Positions 12,001-21,848 of a stretch of DNA of 64,000 nt are shown here, in pieces. A program made the position numbers and the translations under genes. The notes under the pieces were generated by a model. That model had not been told where the DNA came from. It searched no databases and saw only the letters and a program-made list of their open reading frames with translations. Origin of the DNA: Adenophora triphylla var. japonica. Taxonomy: Eukaryota > Streptophyta > Magnoliopsida > Asterales > Campanulaceae. Each line of letters begins with the position of its first letter. Position 1 is the first letter of the stretch. The DNA lies in contig JAFEMH010003637.1 of the NCBI GenBank assembly GCA_022495995.1, positions 62,001 through 126,000 of the forward strand. Direction: 5' to 3'.

Positions 12001-14135
12001 CAGTGGGGAAGGCTTTAAGATATGGATTGTTGGGATATAATCACATATGATGGGGAGCATCTCTCAGCATCATCTAGATATCATCTTTAATCTGTTGGTA
12101 GACTTGGAATTGCATTTGTAAGGAAATCTGTTTTTAAATATTCTAAGTGCAATCATGTATAATTGTAGGGTTGGTCTTGTGGAAGTACTGCTTGGAATTC
12201 TTGATTGGAGGGCTGGAGGAAGAAGTGGACTTTCTTCTAAGATGAAGTGGAATGAGTCAGAAGCATCCATTGGTCGAGTTCTTGCAGTTGAGGTAATACT
12301 TATCATTTTAAAGTATATTCTGTGTTATCGTGTATTTCGATTCGGATTATATCCTCCTTCCCTGATTTTTATATATCATCCCATCTCAATGACATCTGCT
12401 CAGACCATTTAACCAGTAAATTTCAGCATTTCCATAATATGTAGGTTGACAATGTTTCAGTATCAGGGAATTTTTCGACCCAATTGTCTGATATTCTCTA
12501 CTGTAGTGGCAACGCATTGAAATACCTTCTTGCCTGTTGTCCTATGACTATGCAGCCTATAATGATTTGCCAAAGATATTACTAGGCCAACTTTACTAAC
12601 AATTCTTCAAGCAAACATTATGTGGTCGTTGTTGTTTGCTTTCTTTGAGAGTTATGTTTAATTATCTTTTTCTCATGCGAAAACTTGTTGTTTTTATAGC
12701 TTCTTGACCTTTTTTATTGTTTTCTTTGCTCTAGGTTTTGCACGCATTTGCAACAGAAGGGGCTCATTGTTCTAAAGTGCTTGACATACTAAATGCTTCT
12801 GAAGTAAGTGCCTGGTACTGGTATATGTTTTATCTGTTTGTGGTTATCCTCTAAGATCTTGAACTATTGATTGGTCATTACTGTTTGTTTTCATTTAAGA
12901 CCCTGTAGAGGTTCTTTGGAATCCTCATAACCAATCAGTTGAAGGTAAAAAAAGTGAAAGAGCATTATCCCTCAATTGTCATTGTTGCTGTCTTGCTTTA
13001 ATCCTGTGACTGTAATTGAAGATCATAAAGATTTTTCAACTATCTGTTTGAAGCTCCCCCTCCCCCTCCCTCTCCCTCTCCCTCTCCCCTCTCAGCATTA
13101 ATTAATAGATAAAAACTGAACCGAATGAAATAACAAAATAAGTATGTTTCTTTAGTTTGTCTTATTCACCCAACGGGTGTGGTTGCCTAGCACGAATACG
13201 GTGGATGAGTTAAGATGGATTTGAAATGGCTTAGACAATGGTCAAAACTTGCAGAACCAAATTTTCTTTTGTAATTAATGGGCTTTGGCAATTCCAGTCA
13301 TTTGATACTTCAGAGTGCTAGAGTAGTACTACCTCCGTCCCGCTCGAAGTGTCCCATTTGGTCAATTCAAGTTAAGTTTGACTTAAACATTAATGCAAAT
13401 CTAATCATCCTATTGAAATTTTAAAAATTGTTACTTATAAATTATTTAATTATTTATCAATAACAATTTTTAAAATTTCAATAGGATGATTAGATTTGCA
13501 TTAATGTTTAAGTCAAACTTAACTTGAATTGACCAAATGGGACACTTCAAGCGGGACGGAGGTAGTATGAGGTTAATCCCCAACTTTATTGCTGACACTA
13601 CAAAAGCGAGTGCAGTTTGTTGCTTAACTTTTACCCCCAACCTCAACTGGAGCCACGTATATGAAATAAGGGGCTTCCTCTTTCTAAGGCAAATTAGGAC
13701 TGTAACTCTCCCCCATAAGGCCCCATCGTCGGGGGAGCTTATTATACATTAAAGAACTTCGGATTTCAATTTGTGCTCCTATTGATCCTGGGTAGATAGT
13801 TGAATCTTTGTTTAAAACATCAAGTGGGATGAATCTGATTGGTCAATTTGTGTTAATATTGTAATCTGAGTATTATTCGATCGATGAACCATAAATTAAA
13901 TGGCAATCCTTGATTGTAGGTATGGGCAGCCTATAAAGATCAGAAGCATGATCTCTTCCTTCCATCAAACGCTCAGATTTCTTCTGCTGGAGTTGCTGGT
14001 CTAATTGAGAACTCATCTTCTAGGCTTACGTATGCCCTGCCAGCTCCTCCACCACCCCCTAATCAAGGGAAACCTCCTGCTTCCGTCACATCCAGTTCTA
14101 ATGGAAATTATGGAATGCCCGATAAATTTTCATAG
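1..14135 (+). CDS. GRV2: GRV2/KAM2 (RME-8 type DnaJ protein), 3' part, 16 exons
   Basis: C-terminal ~1505 residues of the plant RME-8 homologue; the 5' part lies upstream of the window. Exons by GT-AG and frame: 1-125, 1060-1422, 2106-2246, 3355-3747, 3828-4322, 5263-5486, 5585-5929, 7624-7918, 8752-9198, 9287-9632, 9703-10046, 10121-10588, 11843-11967, 12169-12292, 12735-12803, 13920-14135 (stop TAG). Every junction keeps frame. Domains: GYF_2-like segment in exon 2 (starts EWMFINKDG), J domain at the end of exon 5 with HPD at 4254-4262, and IWN-type repeats in exons 4, 9 and 11 (IIWTHKM, IIWNSST, LVWTPAM) within armadillo-like helical sequence. Known of the family: a peripheral endosome protein whose J domain stimulates Hsc70; Arabidopsis mutants have vacuolar sorting and shoot gravitropism defects; usual length about 2550 residues. 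The reading frame is intact throughout. A 3' UTR probably runs to about 14500. Introns carry many transposon insertions. Confidence 0.95.
126..1059 (+). other. GRV2 intron 1 of window
   Basis: Spliced between AAG|GTACAA and GTGCAG|GTATTA. It holds a pyrimidine-rich start, a 15-nt C homopolymer at 702-716 and no gene. The open frame crossing 815-1066 has no homology signal and is intronic. Confidence 0.7.
2387..2768 (+). repeat. Tandem ~160-bp duplication with SINE-like (GTT)n tail, GRV2 intron
   Basis: Two adjacent near-identical units (about 2387-2550 and 2551-2708), both starting CTG(C/T)ACTATTGAAGCCAGG and ending near TTAATTGACGGGTTTATAT. The second runs into a 3' end of the type GTTAGCCAACCCCAAATCAG...AAGGCTTTG followed by (GTT)n at 2746-2768. 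That tail recurs at 11659-11711 and 18043-18090, so this is a retroposon 3' end, probably SINE, possibly LINE. Confidence 0.6.
3828..4322 (+). other. GRV2: GRV2 exon 5 carrying the J domain
   Basis: A 165-codon exon in phase 0 on both sides. Its last ~45 codons read as a J domain: an acidic/lysine helix ([17 protein letters not shown]), the invariant HPD at 4254-4262, then [16 protein letters not shown]. The HPD tripeptide is what contacts Hsp70 in this family, so co-chaperone activity is expected to be preserved. The exon ends directly after helix III, so the domain boundary coincides with the splice site. Confidence 0.93.
5930..7623 (+). other. GRV2 intron 7 of window, with direct repeat and Stowaway end
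   Basis: A 1.7 kb intron between TTATG|GTAAGT and ACTAG|GTACC. A ~43-bp segment (TATATCAAGCTATACACT core) occurs at about 6013-6057 and again at about 6268-6312, flanking a 210-bp block. A Stowaway-like terminus (GACGAAGGGAGTA) lies near 7371-7383 without a clear partner. No coding sequence seen. Confidence 0.6.
8157..8451. mobile_element. Stowaway-type MITE, GRV2 intron
   Basis: Begins CTCCCTCCGTCCCACCTCAC after TA (8155-8156) and ends with the inverted GTGGGCTGGGACGGAGGGAG before TA (8452-8453). The interior has the CACTCATTCTCTCTCCTA blocks shared with copies at 23491, 27678 and 34096. Non-coding; TA target as expected for Tc1/mariner MITEs. Confidence 0.9.
8456..8630 (-). mobile_element. 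Mini-Helitron (non-autonomous), GRV2 intron
   Basis: On the minus strand it starts TCTATAGTATAAATGGG (5' TC at 8630-8629) and ends with a hairpin (CGTGTCC-TC-GGACACG) followed by GGCTTTTACTAG (3' CTAG at 8459-8456). It is flanked by A and T, the Helitron insertion signature. A related plus-strand copy lies at 23937-24116. It is 3 bp from the TA of the neighbouring Stowaway. 175 bp, no coding. Confidence 0.78.
10641..10982. mobile_element. Fold-back MITE with ~85-bp imperfect inverted repeats, GRV2 intron
   Basis: The left arm (10641-10735: ATAATGCAATTTACTCGTTA... TTGTTGTCAAATGATG) is matched inversely by the right arm ending near 10963 (TTTGACAACAGATGC...CACTAGTGAGTATG). The right terminus is duplicated once (GTGAGTATGTTACATTATA twice, to 10982). 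Superfamily not determined; no clear TSD. Confidence 0.6.
11355..11517 (+). mobile_element. tRNA-derived SINE (Au/TS-like), GRV2 intron
   Basis: GAGCCTTGGCTCAACAGTG resembles the A-box region and TGTGACCTTCGAATACAGAC the B-box region of plant Au-type SINEs. GTGGAAACAGCCTCTT-like sequence (TGGAAACAGCCTCTTTG) and a closing GCACT..GCCCTTTCTTT region follow in the expected order. No poly-T-flanked TSD was resolved. Confidence 0.6.
11600..11712 (+). repeat. Retroposon 3' end with (GTT)n tail
   Basis: The same 3' module as at 2708-2768 and 17990-18090: TTAGCCGATCCCAAATCATT followed by TTGGGACTAAGGCTTGTTG and GTTGTTGTTGTTG. Only the 3' half is recognisable. Confidence 0.55.
13332..13562. mobile_element. 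Near-perfect fold-back MITE, last GRV2 intron
   Basis: Flanked by TA (13330-13331 and 13563-13564). The 102-bp left arm (13332-13433, starting CCTCCGTCCCGCTCGAAG) is the inverse of the right arm (13461-13562) with one mismatch seen (C/T near the tip); the loop is about 27 nt. The near identity suggests a recent insertion. If transcribed with the intron it would form one long hairpin. Confidence 0.9.
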
Positions 14136-14573
14136 CTGGAAAAAAGGTATTTCCGTGTAGAGCTCATGTTGTTTTTCTTACTTGAGACGAAGAAAATGAA
14201 ATGACAGATTATTATGGATATGGAGATGCCTTCTTGATTAGAGTGTTCTACTCATCTCTTTGTATAGCTTACTGTACAGCTCTCTTTCCCTCCTCCCTCT
14301 TTTCTCTTTGAATGTTAGATACATGGACCCACCACCCATCATGATAAGGGTGGATCTTTCTATAGCAAAAGCTGAAGGGAAATATTATTTAATCTTCTTT
14401 TTTGTAAAGAACATATAAGTTCTGTACATTATTCGTCTATCTTCGCGCAGTAATTTTAGTAAATAGTTGAGGTTATTTTGTCTATACTTATAGCTCTGTT
14501 GTAAGGTACTTTTTTTTTATGAGTTGAGAATGATTTTTGTAGTGAGGAACTGTTGAAATATTGCCCCTGTTGT

Positions 14574-14610
<37 letters not shown>

Positions 14611-14686
14611 ACATTCAAAGTGTTTGTGATAAGAATCCATTTAAGAGGCCATGCTAGATGCAGTAGTAGCAGTCTCAAATTGTGCG

Positions 14687-14727
<41 letters not shown>

Positions 14728-14887
14728 TGATAAGCAATGAAAGAGGAGGATATGATGATGATCATCTACAAGAGAGAATTGCAGTTTCCAAAAAAATTGA
14801 TTTCTCCAACCCACCTCGGAAGAAGAAATTCCATTTCTCAATGCATATGGCAAATGTGGCAATTTCACCAACACTATTTTGCCTATA
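14136..14887 (+). other. GRV2 3' UTR and flank with (CT)n / (GA)n pair
   Basis: The 3' UTR follows the TAG at 14133-14135; no strong AATAAA was found. A (CT)n run at 14575-14609 and a (GA)n run at 14693-14725 are complementary and about 85 nt apart. No gene seen; open frames here are made of the dinucleotide repeat. Confidence 0.6.
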
Positions 14888-15151
14888 CTCCGTCTCGGCC
14901 GAAGGTGCTTTTTTCAAATCACGCAAATTAAGAAAATAGGTGGGAAGAAAAAATGTTGCGAGTGTAATTTGAAAATACGAGAGAATTAGAGGAAATAGTA
15001 AATTTGAAAAGTATTGTGAATGTAATAATGAATTAGGAGAGAGAATTTGTGGGTGGAATAGTAAAAATTCTTTGCCATTTTAGAAAAGGTGAAGCTTTTA
15101 ACGGGACACTCATTTTGGCAAAAAGTGAAGCTTGGGCCGAGACGGAGAGAG
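14888..15151. mobile_element. Stowaway-like MITE
   Basis: CTCCGTCTCGGCCGAAGGTG after TA at 14886-14887, ending GGGCCGAGACGGAGAGAG before TA at 15152-15153. The interior has the GGAGAGAGAAT and TTTGCCATTTTAGAAAAGGT blocks also found in the copy at 61280. Confidence 0.85.
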
Positions 15152-15153
15152 TA

Positions 15154-15940
15154 TATTCATGATTTATGTCACTGTTTATCGACTCAACTTGCCGAGTCGG
15201 TCAAGTTAAATGATGTAAATGCGTAAACATTCTTGTTATTCACTTTTTAAACATTTAGTTTGCAAGTATAAAATGACTAGAAATTTATTGTCAAATTGTC
15301 CCGCATACTAATTGGAGATGGTCAATGTCACGTACGTACTAAACTGTTTAAATGTGAAATGTCACATTACTTATGATTTAAATTTGACCAATTATTTTAA
15401 CATCCATTATAAAATAACAACCACATCTTAAGAATATGTCGAAATAGTACCCTCACGTTAAAACTATCTCACTTTTCACTTGAATCCTAAAGAATATTAA
15501 GAATTTAACAAAACTTTTATTGTCATTTAACCGTGAAAAATCATCAAGTCTTCACTACCTACCACAACCCCCCACCAAACCATCCCCATAAACCAAATCA
15601 ATCACCCAAAGTAAAGTACGCAGGTAACATTTCACGTTTAGGAAGTATGTATGTGATATTTACTATCCTTATCAGTACGCATGTCGATTTGGCAATAAAC
15701 CAAATGACTATTGAAAAAAAAAAATCGAAAAATAATATTTAGGGATAAAGTTTTTGACAAAAATGACTTTAATTTTGGGACAAAAATTTCTTGAAAATTA
15801 GACATTTGTTTGTTTAGGGAAGGAGGGAGTATGTTACCTAAGATGATTCACATGAAATGTCAGAACCTCCCTTAATAATTAGGGACACTAAAGGCATTGA
15901 AAACACCCCATAACTTACCCAACTCTTCAAAAAAAAAAAA
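15154..15940. other. Intergenic, upstream of the lipid-transfer protein gene
   Basis: AT-rich sequence without coding potential. A lone Stowaway-type right terminus (GGAAGGAGGGAGTA) lies near 15819-15832 with no matching left end. A poly-A tract at 15929-15946 sits just before the TATA box. Confidence 0.5.
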
Positions 15941-15950
15941 AAAAAACCTC

Positions 15951-15957
15951 TATATAA
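15951..15957 (+). promoter_or_regulatory. Probable TATA box of the LTP gene
   Basis: TATATAA in the context CCTCTATATAAATCC, 112 bp before the ATG at 16069. This predicts a transcription start near 15980-15990 and an ~80-nt leader. Confidence 0.6.
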
Positions 15958-16068
15958 ATCCAAAGATAGAAACACCCCCACAAACAGAGGTAAGGAAGGT
16001 CAGTCCAATAGAGAGACCATAAACACACATTTCTCAGCTTTTGCACTTGTGGCAAAAGACCCCCAAAC

Positions 16069-16949
16069 ATGGCAAGAAGCAACAAAACTGCACTTTTTTT
16101 CATTGCAGCATTGACCTTGGTAGCAATGTCAAAGGCCACAATGCAAGACGACGAGACGGAATGTGCTGACCAAATGGGAGAGATGGCGGCATGCATACCG
16201 TACGTTAGTGGGACGGCCAAGAAGCCAACCCCCGAGTGCTGCGATGACACCAAGAAAGTGAGGGCTGCCAAGCCAAAGTGTTTGTGTGTGCTCATTAAGC
16301 AAAGTGCTGATCCTTCCATGGGTCTCCCTATCAACACCACTTTAGCCCTTCAAATGCCTGCTGCCTGCAACATTGATGCCAGCATCTCCGACTGCCCTGG
16401 TAAATTCTTCAAATACCCTTTTTATTTTATTTTTATTATTTAGACTTTTTTTTTTCAAAAGTTTGGGGTCAAGTGAACCCATGACTACTGGTGTTGCTAA
16501 CTACTAGAGACAGAAAACTCGTCAAGTGAACCCAATACTTGGCTAACTACTGGAGCCAACAATGGCTGAAATCTCGTGCAGTAGGGGGTTCAAGTGAACC
16601 CAATACTACTAGTGTGGCTAACCACTAGAACAAGCAATTTGTGGTTTGATATTTAAATGCGCTCTTTTTTTCAGCTCTACTCCATCTTGCACCGGATTCA
16701 CCAGACGCAAAGATCTTTAAACAAGGGGATGCAAGTTCTAGCACAAGTACTAGTCCAACAACAGGATCGCCGCCAGCTTCTGCATCATCTGGCTCTACCA
16801 CCGGCGCCAGTAATGGCTCGAGTGCTAGTAATTCAAAGACAACAACTACAAGCACCAATGCCGGAGGATCCAAGTTGGGTGGAAGCTTAGCGGGTTTGAT
16901 GGTTTTCATTTCTATTGCCTTGATTATTGTTGGAGTTCCAAGTAGTTAG
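16069..16949 (+). CDS. GPI-anchored non-specific lipid-transfer protein (LTPG type)
   Basis: Two exons, 16069-16399 and 16675-16949 (phase-1 intron, CCCTG|GTAAAT and TTTCAG|CTCTAC), 201 residues. An N-terminal signal peptide (hydrophobic FFIAALTLVA, residues ~9-19) is followed by the eight-cysteine motif: C32, C42, C57-C58, C71-x-C73, C100, C109. CLCVLI and GLPINTTLALQMPAAC are typical of the LTPG/YLS3-like group. Exon 2 encodes a Ser/Thr/Gly-rich linker and a hydrophobic C-terminus (LAGLMVFISIALIIVGV) expected to be replaced by a GPI anchor. Known of the family: lipid carriage at the outer plasma membrane/cell wall, e.g. cuticle or suberin lipid export. The ATG is the first downstream of a TATA box. 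It looks intact; the exact paralogue cannot be named. Confidence 0.92.
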
Positions 16950-17440
16950 TATTTCATGGAGAGGAAAAGGTCCCTTTCTTTTTGGAAACACTTTAGCTAG
17001 CATTAACAGCAGCAGTAATTTGTTCTCTATGAATTTTAAATAAAATAAATAAGAGCAACTAATAAATGATCTTCCCATTTTTTTTTGGGGTTGTTAGTAC
17101 GAAAATACTTTGAGCAATAATTTTAGATTAATTTTACTTATCCAATGAAAATCTAAAAATTGCTATTGATAGTATTTATAATGGTGTATCAATAAGAAGT
17201 TTTAAATTTTTCTAAGAATAAGCAAATATACCTAAAATTATTGCTCAAGATATTCTTCGTAATAACAACAAAAAAAAAGTGGAAAAACCATTTTGAGAGG
17301 GAGAGAGTAGCTTTTAGTGGGACTGAGGGAGTATATATATATCACCGCGGGGAAGAAAAGGTAAGTTCGGACAAACGAGAATATTACAGCACACCTGAAT
17401 TCAATTTGATTCAACTATACAATCAACAGAAGTGTTAATT
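16950..17440. other. LTP 3' flank with MITE remnant
   Basis: Between two convergent genes. GTTGTTAGTACGAAAATACT near 17090 and its inverse (AGATATTCTTCGTAATAACA near 17250) form an imperfect inverted repeat, followed by a Stowaway-like right terminus (GGGACTGAGGGAGTA, ~17319-17333). A similar inverted segment recurs near 31640-31765. No gene seen. Confidence 0.5.
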
Positions 17441-17570
17441 TGCAAAACGAAAAGAGAAGGCAGTAACTAACCGAACAGAATCTCCACCCTCTTCAAGTGC
17501 TACTTTAAACCCGCAGCTGATTACTCAAACTCAAAGAATGGTCTCTATGATTTAGATTTCCTTTAACGCT

Positions 17571-20500
17571 TCATACCTGCTGATTTGAGTCTGCTTCTGA
17601 AGATGGGTTTACATTGGCACCACCAATCTCAAACTTGCAGAGGGGGCACGATGCATTGATCTTTAGCCATTTATCCACACAGTCTGTGTGGAAAAAGTGT
17701 GTGCAAGGAAGCTCTCTTAACAAATCATTGTCAGTGTATCTTGCCAAACAAATGCAACAAACCTGTGATTCAAAGAGACCTGTTATTAAAGAGACTACTA
17801 AAATATGTATTGACCTCTCAGATCAAGCATCCTAACCAAGAAAAGAAACCTGGCTAGACAAACTCGAGCCCAACTCTGGGGCTGCCATTTATTTAGTATT
17901 AGTATCACATTGCTTGTTGCCACAGGTCACGATACATTGTTGGTGCGTTAAAAATCATCTTAGCTTTCAATTATTTTTGTTTAATTTTCAATTTTTTTTC
18001 CTCGCCTCTTTTCTTTGATGATTCCTTATGACAATCGATTTTAGCCGATCCCAGCTCATTTTGGGACCAAGGCTTTGTTGTTAGTGTTGACTCATGTTTC
18101 ACCATATCTTGATTGAGACCAAATTAAGCCAAAAGCAACTCCCTAGTTAAGCTGAAGTAGCTTGAGTCATGTTTCACCAAATCCCATTGGGCACAAGACA
18201 TGAATATAAAGTGCACGAAGATGGACAAATTTGTAATCGACCTCAATACAACTCAATGGACATTTAAAGGACATCTTAACCAGAAGAGTGTAGTTGAAAT
18301 GCAAAGGTAAAGATGGATATAGGGTAACATTAGGAAATATAAAATTACTGATGAAAAAAACCATGAGACGGTAAGAGTCACCCCAATAAGATATGAAATG
18401 TAAGAACATTTCTTAAGATGGTTCTGACACATACATGTACCACTTGGTGCACTTGTACGAACAATGAGTCTATCATAACCAACCAGACTAGAAGCAGGGG
18501 AAGGAAAAGACCAAAACCAAAATGGACATCAGTAAGAAAGAAAGATATGAGAGGTGTGGTTTATGTGATGACCTTGCTGAAAGGTCTTGTACTTAATTTA
18601 AAGAGGGATTACTCATGACAGTTGAGCTTGGATAAGGTCGGCAGTCAGAGTTGTGAGTTTGATTAATGAAGAGTTTGCAGCGGAAATTAAAAGTATTGAA
18701 CTATAGGGAATTGTGTTTGAGTGTGCAGAAAAAAGGGAAACAAACACAACAATTTATAGTGGTTCGGAGCATAACAACTTCTCCTACGCCCACCCTTCAT
18801 TGTCCTTGACAAGTAAAGCAAACAATCTACTATAATACATCTTCCAAGTAGTTACAAGCATTGTCCAGAAAATTCCTTGAATTTTCTCTTCTTAATTAGC
18901 TCACCAATCAAGGGTGCTTGTCGCAAAGCACAAAGATGAAGAGAAAGTTCTCACGGGGTGAGGATAAGGATGATCTCGTTAATTGGCTCTAGAGTAGCTA
19001 TTGAGACCATTGTTAAGCTTGGTTTGAACAATGCTTTTGCACTGAAATATTTCTTCGATAGTGCAGCACAAAGGTAAGGTTGCACTAAGGTTTGGAGACG
19101 AAGATTATCAGGATAAAGCAGTGGTGAAGCCAGAAATTCAGTAGAAGGGGATTGAAAATATTATTTAGTGGTATTTTTTTTCCTAAATTTAAGGGGATCA
19201 AAACTGCAAAATTTACTACTTTTAGTGGTAAAAATGTTATTTTTAAAAACTTGAAAGAGGTAAAAATAATACAACTCCAAAATCAAGGGGATTGAATGAC
19301 CTCCTTGACTCCCACCTAACTTTGCCACTGGGATAAAGTGTAAATGGATTGAAGATTGGTGGGTGTATGGTTATAAGGTTCTTCCTTTTATAGATATGAA
19401 AGAATGTACTCCATAGGGACCATAGTCGTTGTGATCCCAACGGCTAAAATTGTCTTGGAAGGTGTTGTGTAATCTTTTGCAGGTAGGTTGTGGTCTTTGA
19501 GACCAATAGGAGTCAGTTGAGTGTCCCTTTTGAATGCTGACATTTGCTGACATGGCAGTTGGTTGTCTTTTAGAGTGTCAGTTGTCACGACTGCAGAGGG
19601 TCAACTGTCACCTTCCTATGACAATTGAGGATAGGAAGGTGCTTCTTGTTTAACGTGTTTAAAGTGCACATTGGTGCTTAGGCGGCTATTTTTGTTTGAG
19701 TGATGCTTAGTCAAAACTTCAGTTGTTTAGGGATCAGGGTCCTAAAACTTGCTTTTTACCGAATGGGGTGGTGAAAAAGGAATCATGTAGCGGACCCAAG
19801 TAATTGGGACTAGGCATGAGTCGAGTTAGATGGAGCTGAAGGCTATGTAAAGGAACTGAAAATGGATTTTAATTTGCCAACAATTTTGAGATACCTTAAT
19901 AATAGCACATAGAACTTGAAAATACCAAAGCAATCATATATATAGCAATGCCAGAACTTACAGCATCTTCCCCTGATATAGCACGTTCCTTTTCTGTCCC
20001 AGCAGCTACAATCCCGCCTTCATCAACACTGGAATTACTGTCTTTACGTTCAATGTTCCCATTACCCTTTAATTTGTACTTGTGTGTCGGTAAAGCATTA
20101 ATAGAATCATCACTAGCTCCTCTCGTTTGATTCATATCTTCACGGACACCAAGGATTGAAATAACACAAGGCAGGCAGCAGCAAATCATTCCGCATAAAA
20201 CAAATGGCATGGCATAACCAATACAGCTGATTGTAAGAAACACTATACATAACCTGCAGCGAAAATAGAAAATGTAAGTTTTCTGTAAAAGAAAAAAAAA
20301 AGAAATAGATTTGCATTTTGGTCCGACTTATAGGTACCTATACAAATTGGGAGCCTCGGCAGATGAAGAATTCCCTCCAAATATCCAAATATTGCCAACC
20401 ACAAACCAGACTGCGAAGAAGCACTCTAGGGCCATCTTGAAGTGGTCCACAAGCATATTAAGCCTACTGGGAATAATGACATCATTAAGTGAGAAACACA

Positions 20501-21848
20501 GAAACATGGCTGTAAATTTTTGAAACGAAATTTCTACATTACCTGACATTTTATTTCGCGTTCTCTTAGTTGATTTTGATTGATTTACTCTTTATCCCAA
20601 ATAGGTGTCCCTTTTAAGCTTTCACGGAAATTATGAAAGTTGACTTTGAAGTAAATTACTAGCTTATTTACATGAATACTCTTAGTCTCCACATTATAGC
20701 ATACTCATAGCAAGTGAACAATACGTAAATTTGTAGGAGCTAATAAGCAACAGATATATAAGCCTTTTTTCCCTGATAAAATGCTAAGAATCATTAAACC
20801 GATACCCTCATGTATGAATAAAGTTTTAAACGCACTCCCTTGTTTTAATTCCATGATGGAGTTTTCAAGCAGCCAACATAAGAAACAACCTACACAGTAC
20901 ACACCCATAACAAGCCCTAGAGCAACTGCCACTGGGAGATGGGATACAATCGGCCAAAACATCAAAAAAAATAAAAATTGAGAGCATTTCAGTTAGAACT
21001 CCAAATTCCATTTACTCTGGGTCATGTACCCTTAACATGCAGGTCCCAAATACTTGTGTATCTTATAGATGCTAGATCGAAACACTAAACGAAAACACAC
21101 ACACACACATGCACAAAGCAAACGGCTACCTGTGCTAGTTCAACAGAAACACAGAAAAACACACATGTGGAGCAAATAATTACCTGAGGTTTGGATCACC
21201 CACAGTTAGACCATTCCTAGTTCCTGCAGACGTATTATGACCATTTTCCTCTTCTGATGACCGAGCAAATGAAATCGTAATATAAGAATTCGGTTCCGGT
21301 GGAGAATTTCCCTGAGGAGAGCCTTGTCTAACTTGAGATGACCCTTGTTCAACACTCTGATTACGATGCAAATAACGCCAATACCAAAGTGGAAGAGTTG
21401 CAGCACATCCAGCTGCATACCCCACAATCCAAGCAAACAAAGGAGTCTCCGGTTTCTCATTTGTTGATCTTGACAAAACAACGATGGCTGCAATAATTTG
21501 ACCTAAAGTGAATAATAGCTCAACGGAAATCCATAAAAGGGTATTAAACGGGCTCCACCGTCGGCGACCAAAACCTTCACCTCTCCTCCCAAGGGAAGGA
21601 CTCCTGGGGTTTGAATTAGTTGATGAAGATGAAGAGTGAGTTATTGGGACCCTTGTGGTACTCGGTGGCCTATCTTCGTTAGAATATCCATGTTGGGAAT
21701 CATCTTCAAATGAGCCCGATGAGGATGCTTCGCCACTTCTCTCTATGTCAATAACATGATTGTCTTCACGATTTTCAGGGCGGTCCAAAAGCAGAGGGTA
21801 CCTGTCAGTTGGGCTTCCTCTACTTTGTTCTTCAGAGATCACGGCCAT
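17571..21848 (-). CDS. Multi-pass membrane RING-H2 E3 ubiquitin ligase (At1g12760/At1g63170 type)
   Basis: Four exons on the minus strand: 21848-21184 (ATG), 20463-20338, 20253-19962, 17762-17571, giving 424 residues if the last exon runs to TGA at 17573-17571. Order: Ser-rich acidic N-terminus, a hydrophobic pair (ISVELLFTLGQIIAAIVVL; FAWIVGYAAGCAATLPLWYW), a third in exon 2 (CFFAVWFVVGNIWIFGG), a fourth in exon 3 (ISCIGYAMPFVLCGMICCC), a conserved ISGEDA linker, then a C-terminal RING-H2: C-x2-C, C-x-H, H-x2-C, C-x2-C (VCCICLARY ... CTHFFHTDC ... CPLCKFE). Known of the family: E2-dependent ubiquitin transfer at a membrane; substrates not well established. All splice sites keep frame. The final exon could instead splice at CAG|GTATGA to a short further exon. 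The last intron is 2.2 kb and filled with repeats. Confidence 0.92.
17990..18090 (+). repeat. Retroposon 3' end (third copy) in RING intron 3
   Basis: TTTTAGCCGATCCCAGCTCA then TTTTGGGACCAAGGCTTTG and GTTGTT, with the CCTCGCCTCTTTTCTTTGAT lead-in shared with the copies at 2560-2768 and 11600-11712. Antisense to the host transcript. Confidence 0.5.
18300..18625 (+). pseudogene. Decayed LINE reverse-transcriptase C-terminal fragment
   Basis: Conceptual reading in broken frames resembles the end of plant L1 ORF2: a VTPIRYEM-like stretch, LRWF near 18411-18424, then RSRGRKRPKPKWTSVRKKDM near 18490-18550, matching the usual RGRPK.TW..V...DM context. Several stops and frame changes. It lies on the opposite strand inside the RING gene's last intron. 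Confidence 0.5.
19129..19330. mobile_element. hAT MITE with exact 8-bp TSD
   Basis: TIRs CAGTGGTGAAGCCAGAAATT (left) and, inverted, CAGTGGCAAAGTTAGGTGGG (right), flanked by GGATAAAG at 19121-19128 and 19331-19338. It belongs to the common plant CAGTGGCGGAGCC hAT MITE type. 202 bp, in RING intron 3, no coding. Confidence 0.88.

Noticed and set aside
14517..14939. Open frames through CT/GA repeats after GRV2
   Set aside because: Repeat-driven and overlapping on both strands with no conserved content.
20705..20965. 86-codon hydrophobic frame in RING intron 1 (minus strand)
   Set aside because: Family members splice directly from the exon ending at 21184 to the exon starting at 20463 in frame; including this segment has no counterpart I know of, though it contains hydrophobic stretches.
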